The notes under the pieces were generated by a model. That model did no database searches. It was not told where the DNA came from and saw only the letters and a program-made list of their open reading frames with translations. A stretch of 64,000 nt of DNA, taken from contig NW_026570280.1 of the NCBI RefSeq assembly GCF_019649055.1, forward strand, positions 248,001 through 312,000, in the 5' to 3' direction. A program made the translations under genes and the position numbers. This DNA comes from Paramacrobiotus metropolitanus. Lineage: Eukaryota > Tardigrada > Eutardigrada > Parachela > Macrobiotidae. Below, one piece after another: positions 41,901 through 52,498 of this stretch. Within the stretch, counting starts at the first letter, position 1. Every line of letters starts with the position of its first letter.

Positions 41901-43563
41901 ATGTATATTTCATGCCACTGGGCGTAGAGATACGCAGCTCCATAATTGATTACAGATTAATAAACAACAACAATGCACATCCCCATCATTAAATGTTCAT
42001 GCGCGACGATTCTTATATCCTACGCCAACGCTGATTTCAACAAACACACAAAATGCCGACGCACGTTGGTATTTAATTCATAATATACAGTACAGTACTA
42101 TATTATTGGGAAGAGCGGTTAAATGGTTTACAGCGTGTGCGCCGGCGCGTTAAATAGAGCGATCCCCGGCATTGAGCGGCAGTGCAGCGTGTCTTGACAA
42201 CAAAACCCCACTGACGCACACCGAGGACATCCAATCCGGCGTGTTGTTGCTGGCAGCGGAAGATGAGCGTTAATTGGAAACTGAACCTAGTCTCTTCCCA
42301 TACATATATCTCTATATAATAATTCGCGCCGGCTGCGGCGTCTTAAAGCAGTCACGTGGCGTTTCATAATGCACATGGCAGTTGGTTGTGCCAGGCGGAT
42401 ACATGTCCTACCCATCCCGCTCTTCAGGAATACACCGCTTAATGCCCGCATAACACCGGCGCAACCGGAAATTAAATATTTGCGCCCTGTCATACCTGGC
42501 ATAGATTACAGTGTAATCGATACGGTGTTTTTAATTAGACGAGCACGAGCTTCTCTGGTATTAATAACGTTGCATAACGTGCGCTGATAAACATACAAAG
42601 TAGGACTAAAACGCGTGGAAACTGGCCGGTCGCTCCGCGATTCAGGAATTTATTAATAAATTCAACAAACAGTGTGCAACGGGAACAACACGGATTACCT
42701 TCGGAATATGCTGTACTCAAGTGCAAATCACTCTTGTGACAAATATATTTTTTGTTTCATGGAAACTTCTAAACTGAACATTTTAACAGCAAGAAATTCA
42801 GGGTATTCCATCGCCTAAAGCAATTGCGACCACCCGGTGTGGCAGCGTAATGCAAAAGTTATCTAGAACGTTTTTGAAAATTCCCGTTCTTGTTCTCTTT
42901 GATTTTCGTCACAAAAATTAATTTCATTTTCATTACTTCTATCAAAAAGAATTCAAGAATGAATTACAGAAAACCCTCGTTTAAGTAGTAAATGTTTCGT
43001 TTGGAGACAGATTATTGCTTCCACGACGCATAGAAAAGCTCAACGTCAGTCGAAAATGAAATAGTACGCGAGATAAGACGCAACGTGTTTTAATCCTGCG
43101 CTTTACGGTACATATGTAAAACCAGCACTTCTGGCCAAGGTGATTAAGCATTCTCCTTCTGAAACTAGGACTGGAGCTGCACTTGACCACATCGGCATCC
43201 ACGAACGGCCTCCCCGTCCCGGAGGACCTCCCGGGCCCCTCGAACGGTCCCCCAGGCACCATGGACACCCCCTCCGACTCCGGCCTGACCCCGCAGCTGT
43301 TCCAGTGCATCAACCGGCGTCTGACCCTCCTCGTTCTGCTCTGCTGGACCCCCAAGGTCATCCACATGCTCCTGGACATCGCCATGCCCCGCAGCGCCCC
43401 GGCGCCCAACGTCCGCGACGGTCTCTCGTTGTGGTACGACCTGGCCGGGATGCTGGACCCCTTGGTCGTGTTCCTCAGCGTCCCGGCGTTGCGCCGCCCC
43501 GGCCGGCGTCGCCACCAGGCCACCACCCAGGAAATTACCGTCAATGTCGTCAGCACGGTATAA
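38965..43563 (+). CDS. Orphan class A-like GPCR, two exons with a 3.3-kb intron
   Basis: Exon 1 is 38965-39910 (315 codons), ending ACAG|GTACGC, phase 1. Exon 2 is 43169-43563 after CTGAAACTAG. The joined protein is about 446 aa. Exon 1 gives an N-glycosylatable N-terminus (MNGTNNW), TM1 with GN (ILAGTVLGNAALLVYL), TM2, TM3 (CTLYLYAQYALLLVQ), TM4 and TM5 (VALFLFVVVGFVVLAC), then a Lys/Glu-rich third cytoplasmic loop of about 70 residues (EEKKKETKKEKKKEKDKEKE). Exon 2 gives a Pro-rich stretch, TM6 (LTLLVLLCWTPKVIHMLL) and TM7 (LWYDLAGMLDPLVVFLSVPA). DRY is replaced by TARGL and NPxxY by DPLVV, so coupling may be atypical. Ligand unknown. Exon 2 ends tail-to-tail, 160 bp from the next receptor gene. 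Confidence 0.75.
40366..40652. mobile_element. Inverted-repeat element with poly-C cores, in the GPCR intron
   Basis: TACCGTAATTATCGAATTTG at 40366 is mirrored by CTAATTCGATAAATACGGTA ending at 40652 (two mismatches). Inside, AAGCCCCCCCCC-type blocks repeat about five times, with C-runs up to about 16, alternating with GAGCCCACCCC and GGCCCATGGGC. 287 bp, non-coding. C-run lengths are likely to be unstable or mis-assembled. Confidence 0.6.
40714..40835. repeat. Dispersed repeat, copy 2, ending in a hairpin
   Basis: It matches 16000-16093 (TTTATTTCTCAAT...GAGAAGGGACTGTG). Here the repeat continues into AGAAGGGACTGTGCACAACA and its complement (AGTCCCTTCT), a perfect stem of about 13 bp. Confidence 0.6.
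42785..42985. repeat. Old duplicate of 37210-37440
   Basis: See the partner at 37210. Both lie 5' of exons of the same receptor gene. Non-coding. Confidence 0.45.
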
Positions 43564-43723
43564 TATTACAGCGCTGGTGTTGTTTGTGATAGACGCTGCA
43601 GCTCTGTATTACGCAAAACCTAGCACAGTTCTTTTCGAGTAATTAGCGCGCGTTAATGACATTTTTTATATGTATGTACTTAATTGCATATCACACGCCT
43701 CATGACGCAATAAATTGATAAAG

Positions 43724-44707
43724 CTATTTTACAGCACTGGAGGTGCTTTCGACGCCGCTGGTTGTCGCAAAGGTCAGTCCAAAAGCTTTTCGCAGATCGT
43801 GTAAAACGATGGCGAAATATAAGGGATCACATAGGGGTTCCAGCAGAAACAACACCGATCCAATTTGGTAGAACGCACTGTCGAAATAATCCATAAAAAA
43901 GGTCATGGTGAATAAAATCAACAGCGGACTCCAGCAGATCGTCACGCTGACGGTCAGCAGCGTTAAGATAGTGAACGCTTTAGAGCGATGTTTCCGGCGC
44001 GCCGGAGCTGGGATGTCCTCGCTGTCGCACCGTCCGCGCATTTGAAACGAATTCCCGAAGTCGCTTTCCTGATAAATCCGGCGCGGCCGGCGTCTGCGGA
44101 GACACAGCAGAAGCGGATACGAGGTTATCATTAAAATCAGGGGGAAGACGAAGAGGAGAAAGTGTCCGCTGACGGCCAGCGCCCACTGCGGGCGGACGTC
44201 CAGGTGGCAGACGCCCGGCGGGCGGACGAACAGCGCATCTTGCACAATCTGCGGGAGCAACAGGGAGTTGGCCCACAGCCACAATCCGGCGCATAACGTC
44301 ACCGCCAGCCGGCGGGTGTGGTGCAGACGGTAGGAGAGGGGCGCCGCGACCGCCCACAGGCGGTTGACGCAGATCAAGACGTGCGAATTGATCATGACGG
44401 CGTCGCCGGTGCGCTGGAAGTACAGATACAGCGTGCAGGTGGCGCTGCTGTAAGGCCAGCGCGGGAACAACATGGCGGCGATGTCCAGCGGGTTGACGAG
44501 GATAGCGTGTAAAAGGTTGGTCAGAAGGAGGTTCAGGAGGTAGACGTTGAAGGGCGTGGTTAAGATTCGGGCGCGGAAAAAGGTGATTAAGACCGCGCCG
44601 TTGCATAGTACGATGAGAAAGGTCAAGACGGTGCTGCACACCGGCAAAAAGTGCCATTGGGGATGCGAACAGTCCGCAGTTATGTTGAAAGATACGTTGC
44701 AGAACAT
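43724..44707 (-). CDS. Class A-like GPCR, single coding exon
   Basis: The first ATG of the frame is at 44707 and gives 327 aa. Two N-glycosylation sites (NVS, NIT) lie in the short N-terminus. TM1 (VLTFLIVLCNGAVLITFF) carries the GN-like CNG; TM2 is NVYLLNLLLTNLLHAIL; TM3 is CTLYLYFQRTGDAVMINSHV followed by VNRLWAV in place of DRY; TM4 has WLWANSLLLPQ; the extracellular loop 2 Cys is in PGVCHLD. TM5 is LLFVFPLILMITSYPLLLCL, TM6 LLTVSVTICWSPLLIL (CWxP) and TM7 VLFLLEPLCDPLYFAIV (DPLYF for NPxxY), then a helix 8-like HDLRKAF. The layout is aminergic/muscarinic-like but the ligand is unknown. Rearranged dead relatives lie at 33903-35000 and 29310-29441. Confidence 0.85.
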   Translation of the reverse strand: MFCNVSFNITADCSHPQWHFLPVCSTVLTFLIVLCNGAVLITFFRARILTTPFNVYLLNLLLTNLLHAILVNPLDIAAMLFPRWPYSSATCTLYLYFQRTGDAVMINSHVLICVNRLWAVAAPLSYRLHHTRRLAVTLCAGLWLWANSLLLPQIVQDALFVRPPGVCHLDVRPQWALAVSGHFLLFVFPLILMITSYPLLLCLRRRRPRRIYQESDFGNSFQMRGRCDSEDIPAPARRKHRSKAFTILTLLTVSVTICWSPLLILFTMTFFMDYFDSAFYQIGSVLFLLEPLCDPLYFAIVLHDLRKAFGLTFATTSGVESTSSAVK

Positions 44708-47372
44708 GACTTGCAATTTGGAAACGGTATCACAATTTGCTAGCAACTGTCGTTTTTATGCAGAATTCAGATTATCTCTTCGCGGGGCCGGAGCAGCTGT
44801 CCTCGCTAAACTGATTCGCGAAGCGGATTCTTAGCAGCGAGACAAAATTTTCCATGATACAGAGACATTTCGCGAAAGGAGAAATCCCGCTTTCGCCGCC
44901 GCACGCGGAGATGTGACATTTGTCTAGTAACAGAGGCTTTTGTTGGCCGCCCGGATAATCATGGTGCTTGTCTCGGATGCCAGTACGGAAAACGTCAGCG
45001 GAACGGGCATTTGCGTCGGCTGATTATTGAAACGGCATTTCCCGTGAGTGCCGGAAAAGGTCATGGCGAGAAGCGATGAACTGTTTTCTGAATGCTGCTA
45101 AGTATACAGGCAACTGTCGTAGGCAAGCATAACAAAACGGTTATGGCAATCAAAGCAAAACGCTGATTAGTGTTGAGACGAATGCCGGAAATACATCTAG
45201 TCAACGCGCATGCAGACGTTGCAATGCGGGCGACCGTTGACTTCCGGCACGGTGCTCCCCGACACAAACATGTTTTTCCCCGAACAATTATGCAGCCGAC
45301 GTGCCGGCCACGCGCTATAAATCAAAACAAATTCCGGGATAATATGGTTGACGGTTAAGGGAAGTGCATGCCGGTATATGATACCTATACCAAACTCGTG
45401 TACATGATGTACGAAAACTACTTCCGGTTGGGAGAATATCGGTGAAATATAATTTTGGCGACATCCGGTTGGGGGAGATATCAGTGGACAGTGAAGTAAT
45501 ATTCCAAACGTTTAAACGCACGGAGTTGTACCAAAAAACTCATTACGAACCGATCCTCTTCGAAGTTCTCAGGAAAACGCACATTACCATTGTCACGAGT
45601 ACGACTGGTTGAAGGACGTTGTACTTAGTACATACACTGTTCATACTGCCAAAATAACAATGTCAATACTTCTAAACATCCGGCCGAGTACGCTGCACAC
45701 GTCATATGGATTGTGGATAGCAGTAGTGACCGATTAACGCCATAAACAGCACTGAATTACACCTCTTCCACGCCGTACTTGAAGCTGTTAACTGCTGCGC
45801 CGTTTTCTAATTCAACACAACTCGGATCATTCAGCTGATTGAAATCTCCTGGCTGCAGGCGGGAGATTCTTCTTTCTTCCGACATCCAGAATATTTCGCC
45901 TCCCTTTGCGAAAATCACGAAAACGGTTGGCCATCTGGGCTTAAGTGAACGCTGTCAAACTGATGAGACAAAACTGAGCGGACGCAATGCCCGGAGGTGG
46001 CGATTACCCTCGCTGGTCCAGGTGTACCTGGCTGAACTGGTATTCTTAATTTGGTCTTCCACGGAAAATCGGAAATACTCCGGAAAATCCAGTACACACA
46101 TTCAGCAGGTTTAAGGCCGGCCGGTCTAAGCTGCCTGCGAACGGGCATATTGGGCGGTGTAAGAATGCCGATCAAACGACAAAGTGGGAGCAAAGCGCCC
46201 CTGCCGGCTGGTTATCAGCTACATTATAGAGGTTAATTTTTCACTAGCTCTAAAGTTTTACTGCTGTTAATTTGTTGCTCCTCCCCAAATTCGTGACGTT
46301 AGGCGCGAGACCGTTTCAGCCACGACGATACAGTAACTGGCGAAGTTACCGTAAGGCCTGCGCGCTTAGCAGAGCACTGCATATCCGGGTTGAGTTGGGG
46401 CGCACGTATGTACGTACGTGTTCTGTATCCGCTAAGCGCGATGCGATGGACACAGACTTAACTACCATCGCCTTTGCTTTTAATTTTGCTCAACTGTAAT
46501 TTTAACAGCGTTCAGCGATCAGCCAAAAGAAAAAATTAATCTGTCTATTAACGGATTACCTGCATTTCTGACCTGACGCATGCAGTCTGCGATGCGGCAG
46601 ACGCCTCGTTCCTTCGTTCAGATACCAAATTATGTACAGTAGATGGCGTATGACACGGCCTTACGAATAACAGCTAAATTTTAACGGTGTTAATTCCAAG
46701 TTTTCTTAATGCGAAGTAGAGTCTGTGTTGACATTTACTTAGGATGATGATAAAGGGACCAATCGTCGTGTTACAAACGCCGGTGGTAAATTAATTATTC
46801 TGTCACTGTGTACAGTTTCGCGTTGCCGCGTAAAAATGCCGAAATAATTTACTGCGAGATAAAAACATTAAGTAGGTGGAGTTATGAGTTGGAGGTTCTT
46901 CACGCAGACGTCACGAAGCAGCAAAGAAATTGCTATTTCATTTCAAAAGGAACTGTCTGGATTTTCAAGATACCGACAGGCCGTCACACGGTCACAGGCG
47001 ACAGAACATCAGCTGAAAACAAGCCACACTGTCACTTGTAGAACGACCAGGTCTAATCAACTTCTCGGGCGGTTGCCATTCCGCTGCAATGACAAAAATT
47101 TGACGTTTCGTCTGTTCAACTGCCTGCTGCGTGTACCGCTGGCAATCGTCTTCTTCTTGTTGTTTTCAATGTTTTGAAGTGTTTTTCTTATGCAGCGTGC
47201 ACCTTGTAGCATACGTTGCATAACCGATAACTACGGGTCTCATGAGCCATAAGATTTGTTGTTTATAAACAATAAGAACAACTATCGTACTGCATTCTTG
47301 GCGGAGGTTGTATCGATAAGTTACAGTGTGTTCTGAGACTTCTGACTGTTCTCCTGGACGTGCTGGCGTGGC
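44708..47372. other. Intergenic, no gene seen
   Basis: Many ORFs of 60-97 codons occur on both strands without domains or splice context. A dispersed TTAAACGCAC-type repeat (GGAGTTGTACCAAAAAACTC) is at about 45506-45545. Confidence 0.4.
45506..45545. repeat. Dispersed short repeat (GTACCAAAA-CTCATTA family)
   Basis: GTTTAAACGCACGGAGTTGT followed by ACCAAAAAACTCATTACGAA resembles 9076-9122 and 55899-55945. Nearby ACATCCGGTTGG also recurs at about 9038 and 45464. Probably remnants of one transposon family. Confidence 0.4.
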
Positions 47373-50300
47373 ATGGAGGCCATCGAGCAACTGTTAAAGG
47401 AGCTGCTGCAGCCTGATCGCGGGACTGCAGCGGGTGACGGCGTATCCGCGAGTCAGCGTCCGCTGATTTTGCAGCGCTTCACCTGGCCGATCCCCAGTCC
47501 CGACGCGACCCCCTACAAGAATATCTACCATGGCGGGGAGGAGAACGAGAAGCGCGAGGTCTCCCACAAGAACATCCTCGTCGAGGGCCCGCCGTTCCTC
47601 GGCGAACTTAAACTGGAAATCAACTGGCACTGTAAGGGACTTCATTGTTTTTAATGTTGAAGAGCCTTGTCCTGGTTATTGCTCCTTGGAATAATCCTTT
47701 CACAGTTAATCTGTTAACGCATCTGCTTTCGAGACAGCTAAACAGCCTAAACTGCAAAAGAGGGTACAGTAATATTTTCGCGGATATTTATATTTTGGAA
47801 ATATTTACAAATAAATACTTTATTTGATAAGTGAGTTGTTCTGAGTTTGCACCAATATTGTTACGTGATTAACAGTCTTCGAAAATATTATTCGTATATA
47901 AAATTAAATTACTGTGAATTATACACGACTGATAGACAATAAATCGTGACTGCGTATTAATTTCATAATTTGCGTTATTTTGATACTGTAGATATTGAAT
48001 CACGTACATACGTAATCGGCAATAAAAATTAATATTATCTGGGGAAAAACAGAGCTAAAATTAAGAGCATTTCATTTGATAATTTATTTGCTTTCTTTCG
48101 AAAAATGCAGCCACTGCCTTTGCGGCAAAATTGTTGCGTCTGTAATATAAAAATTAAATACTATAATGTGAAAAAAAGTCTTAATAATGAAAACAAATAA
48201 CGGTGATAACGAGAAATGAAAACAGTATATTATTGATAATAATTATAAATATATTAATAATTTAAAAGGAAGCAAGATCATAAACTGCATAATCATAATG
48301 TTTTGCAGTTTCTTACAGTTGGTAGAAAAATGACGCTGCAGTTTGATGAAGAATCAGAGCCCTTGCGGCGAAATAATGTCAAGAACGGCATTTTCCTTGA
48401 CATTTTGTCATTATTTTCATTCTGTGCAGATTGGTGTCTGCGGCGCGAGAACGAATTCGTGGTGGACCAGATCCGCTGCTGCCTGATCAGCACGCGCCCC
48501 AACCCCCTGACCCTGCCCCCCGGCGCCCCGCCCTCCCAGTCCTTCGTCTACCCCGAGCAGTCCTTCGGGCCCGTCCTCATTCCCCTCCAGGTACAGATTA
48601 CCATTTAAGCAACAATGTTTTTACCGTTTTCTGAATAATTTTCAATTTAAAAAAATAACTGCTGTGAAATTCCTTTTTACGGAATTTTTCTTGGACATTT
48701 TCGAGAGGATTTTGTTTAATTACGCGTTGTTGTTTGAACTGCATTTATTGAAGGTTGTTTTCTCCTGATGTTTTTCATTTGAAATGACCTTTTTTGAATT
48801 TAATTTCTCTACAATCCAAATGTTTCTGACAAATTACAATAGTTTCTGATACTTTCGTGAAAACAATTTAAAAGAAACATCTACCTGTATTTTTGTAAAA
48901 AAAATATTATAAATTAAAAACAGTGGTTGTTTTAAAACATTCATAAAAAATGTAAAAATGTTGCTTCCCATTTTTCATTTTTCCCCGTTATGCTGGCTTG
49001 GAACGGCTTTAATTGAATTTGTTCCTCAACAAATTTCTTATTATTAATTCTGTTATTTAATTGCTTTTTCCTACAACAGCTTTATTTTCCAAAAGATAAT
49101 TTTTTATTACAGTTATTAATAAAGATATTAAGTTTTTATTTCAGTCCAAGATAATTTTATTTTTTATTACTAATTTTAAATTTTATTTTTATTTTTTGTG
49201 ATAATTTTCTTTTCCATTTTAATTTTTAAAAGTGATTTTAATTTTTTAAAATTTTTTTTCTTTCAAATTAAATAGATTAATACAAATATTAAACGCACCT
49301 CTTGCAGGGTTTCTCCGACCCCCTGGGGCCCCTGGTGACCATCCCCCTCCGTGACGTCACCGTACGTCTGACGGAGCGCAGCATCAGCACCACGTACACC
49401 TTCAACTGGATCTGCGAGTACAACAAGCGATTGAAACGCCAACAGCCGCCCGACTGCTTCACGGCGCTCTTCGGCTCCTCCGCGGTGGAGTGCACCATCG
49501 GCAGCCGGCCCACCGCGGCCGAACAGCTGCGGCGGACGGTGCGCCGCGTGTACTGGGAGACGGTGGTGGGCGGGGCCAAGGCGCTGGGCGAGGACGACGT
49601 GCGGACGGTCAGCGGGGATATTCGGGACAATTATCGGGTGCTGGTGGAGGGGAAGGAGTTTTTTGTCGATAAGGCCAAATTGGCCGCTGCGTCGCCGGTG
49701 TTTGCGGCGTGTTTCAACCATCCCGGTACGAGAAAACTCAGTAGATGCAAGAAATATTTTAATGATTTTATTACGCTTCCATCAACAACTAACTGCCAGA
49801 TTAAATTTATGGGCGCATTAAATAAAATTATTTTGCTATATATGGTAAATTTATTTTTTATTTTATTTCAATTCTCGGCGCAATAAATGATTTAAATCGA
49901 ATTAATTGGGAACTTTTTTAATAAAATTGAATAACGTACACCAATGATCTTTTGAAAATTGGTAATCGAATTTATTTATCCGCTTTATCGATGCTTATTT
50001 AATTTTTGAACTATCATTAAAATTTATTTTTTTTATTTAAAATATGAATGAATTTTTTATGTATAATTTATTTATTACGAATCAAATTTATTTAATTTGT
50101 TTATATTGTGTAGGATGTTTAATAAGTTAACTGCATAGAAATTGGGAATATTTGTACTTTGTACAACGTGTCCATCTGTATATAGAAATGGAAGAAGGCC
50201 GCTCGGAATCCTACAGCATCCCCAACGCCGCCGCCGCCGTGGTGGAGCAGTTCCTGCACTTCTGCTCCACCGGCACCCTGACCCAGCCGGAAACGCACGT

Positions 50301-50613
50301 CCTGGGATTATTATACCTGGCGCACCAGTACCAGATCCCGGTACTGCTGGAGAAATGCCAGATCGCCGCCATGCAGCAGATCCTGGAGGGCTGCTCCGTA
50401 GAGCAGCTGGGCAAGGTGGCCGGGGCGGCGGTCGCCTTATCTTTATCGACGCTGTTGGGCGTCGTGCACGTGGTGCTGGAGGAGCGGATGCCCGGGTGGA
50501 CGCCGGCCGACTGGCGGGTGTGGGCGGGCTTCTTAGAGGGCACGCCGGGCTTCGCGGTGGAGCGCTGCCGCATGATGGCGGTAAGCAGAATGTCGCCACA
50601 AAATAGCAAGTAA
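47373..50613 (+). CDS. BTB/POZ (BACK-like) domain protein, four exons
   Basis: Exons are 47373-47631, 48430-48590, 49308-49725 and 50186-50613, with consistent phases (1, 0, 1) and GT..AG borders. The first three plus exon 4 to 50580 give about 411 aa. Exon 4 either reads on to TAA at 50611-50613 or uses the strong donor GCG|GTAAGC at 50581 to reach an exon I could not find. The N-terminal half (IEQLLKELLQ..., then FVVDQIRCCLISTRPNP and STTYTFNWICEYN) is not recognised; a degenerate MATH-like fold is possible. The BTB begins at YRVLVEGKEFFVDKAKLAAA with SPVFAACFNH, crosses the exon 3/4 boundary and continues as AVVEQFLHFCSTGTL, HVLGLLYLAHQYQIPVLLEK, then a short BACK-like helical tail. By family it may be a CUL3 substrate adaptor, like SPOP-type proteins. 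Confidence 0.75.
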
Positions 50614-50874
50614 TCATGTTATTTAACTTATTTTACATTAATAATTACTCACCATCATTTAATTTGTCATTTGGTACTCTAAGTTTAAATAAGTATAATG
50701 GTAAAATAATTATACGAAAATTAGCGATTAATAATAATTTATTCAGTAATCATGTTATTTTACATTAATAATTACTCATAATCATTATTTTGTCATGTGG
50801 TACTCTAATTATAAATTAAGTATAATGGTAATAAAATAATTATACGAAAATTAGCGATTAATAATAATTTATTC
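50609..50874. repeat. Tandem duplication, two units of about 133 bp
   Basis: Unit 1 (50609-50744) and unit 2 (50745-50874) share AGTAATCATGTTATTT, TTACATTAATAATTACTCA, TGGTACTCTAA and ATTATACGAAAATTAGCGAT with small indels. Unit 1 starts at the stop codon of the BTB ORF. Confidence 0.7.
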
Positions 50875-52498
50875 GTATAATAAAAATTACTTGAATAATC
50901 TACTATTTGATACTAATAATTATAAATTATGATAATAAAACAAACGAATGATGCCAGTGGATATTTAATGCTGATTACTGTAACAGCCAGTTAAATAATA
51001 ACAGGTAGTGTTTGAATCCTACTACTTACTATTTAGTAGTAACAAAAATTAAAGTTACAATAAATAATATACGTATAAGTAAAAGTCAATGTGTGAAATA
51101 GATGGCTAATTTTTCAAATAAAAATTAAATAATAATGAACATAATATTATATACTGTATCGTATGGCCATATAAAATCGTAATTAATTTACTACATTATT
51201 GATTATTCATGTAGTTACTGGTGCATACATATTCCGACGTGCTTTTAAACAAAAATGCTCGGAAATTCGGTATAAGCATTAAATGCTGTGTTTTTAGGAA
51301 ATGATTAATTCTTGAAGCCTTACCAACCGCCGATGTCTTCCTTTTCGAATCCAACGGATCGTGGAGCTTTCCAAGAAAATTTGTGAATCTTTTTGTGAAA
51401 TGTGTATGGCTGAAAATTCGCGCCGGCGGCCTTATTTTTATTTATTTTTTGCAGACTCAGGTTTTTTTCTGCGCTTATTTACCTGTTTGTCTGTAGTTTG
51501 ATTTTTTTTAATTGTTTTAGTTTAAAAAAAAATCTATTGTGGGAACTTGGACACATTATGAAGAAAATGTGAATTGTGGGCCTACAAATGTCCCATTCAA
51601 GCCTGTGCCAGTAGCGTCTTAACTCTTAACTGGATTTCAAAGCGGAAAATAGCATATTTTTTGTGGTGTATAATTGCTGATTTTATGGTTCATTATTTCT
51701 CTAAAATTTAAACAAATTTAATTAATTTTTTTTAAATTTTTTTAATTTAAACAAATTGTTCATTTCGATGACGCAATTGCAGGTGACTTCAACATTCTTT
51801 TAACACTGGAGAATTTACATAAAAAACTGTATATGAAAAACTAAAGAAAAATTGCACGATGTCCAAAAACTAAACAGAAATTGCAGTTTGCAGGTGTCGG
51901 TATTAAAATGAAATCGGATTAAAAAAATTAAATTTAAACAGTTAAATTTGCTCCTGACTGAAGTCAAGCAACTGCAAAATTAAATTAAATTATAAAATAA
52001 AATAAACTGTATTACATCTGGTTGGAAATTATTTTAAATACGTTAGGAACTGCAAGCAAAAATCAAATTACTCGATTTTGACACTTTTTTTCCATGTTGT
52101 TCGACTCACTTCCGGCGTGCAGTACCGGGCAGCCTCGGCTCGCTACTCGCCAGTGGTTGCAAACTTGCCAAAAAGTCCAAAAAGCTTCGACAGTTTTGTT
52201 TGCTTTCTCCAAAACCAGGACACACACCAGGATCTAATCAATTATTCCGAACTTGACCGTCTTCATTGCTTTGGTCTCCAGTGAAATTGTTTAGACAGAA
52301 AAATAATTTTCTCAGGTTTCGGTGAAATTCATGCAGTTCTGGGCAGACCAACGGATCGTGCCGTGCTTGAACAACCTTGATCGATAATTCGCAACATTTT
52401 CGATTTTTTATTTTTTTGTGGACAGTTTGTGAGCGTTTCACCGTTCCTGTACGCATCATTTGGTATCCTTAGTTACTTGGCATTACTATAATTCGAAA
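50875..52498. other. AT-rich intergenic, no gene seen
   Basis: Very AT-rich. No ORF or splice-supported exon could be assigned, although a missing last exon of the BTB gene could be here. It should also contain the promoter of the SRSF2-like gene. Confidence 0.4.

Noticed and set aside
43980-44657. 225-codon minus ORF overlapping the intact GPCR in another frame
   Set aside because: An Arg/Pro-rich alternative frame of the receptor. The receptor frame has seven membrane segments and conserved motifs.
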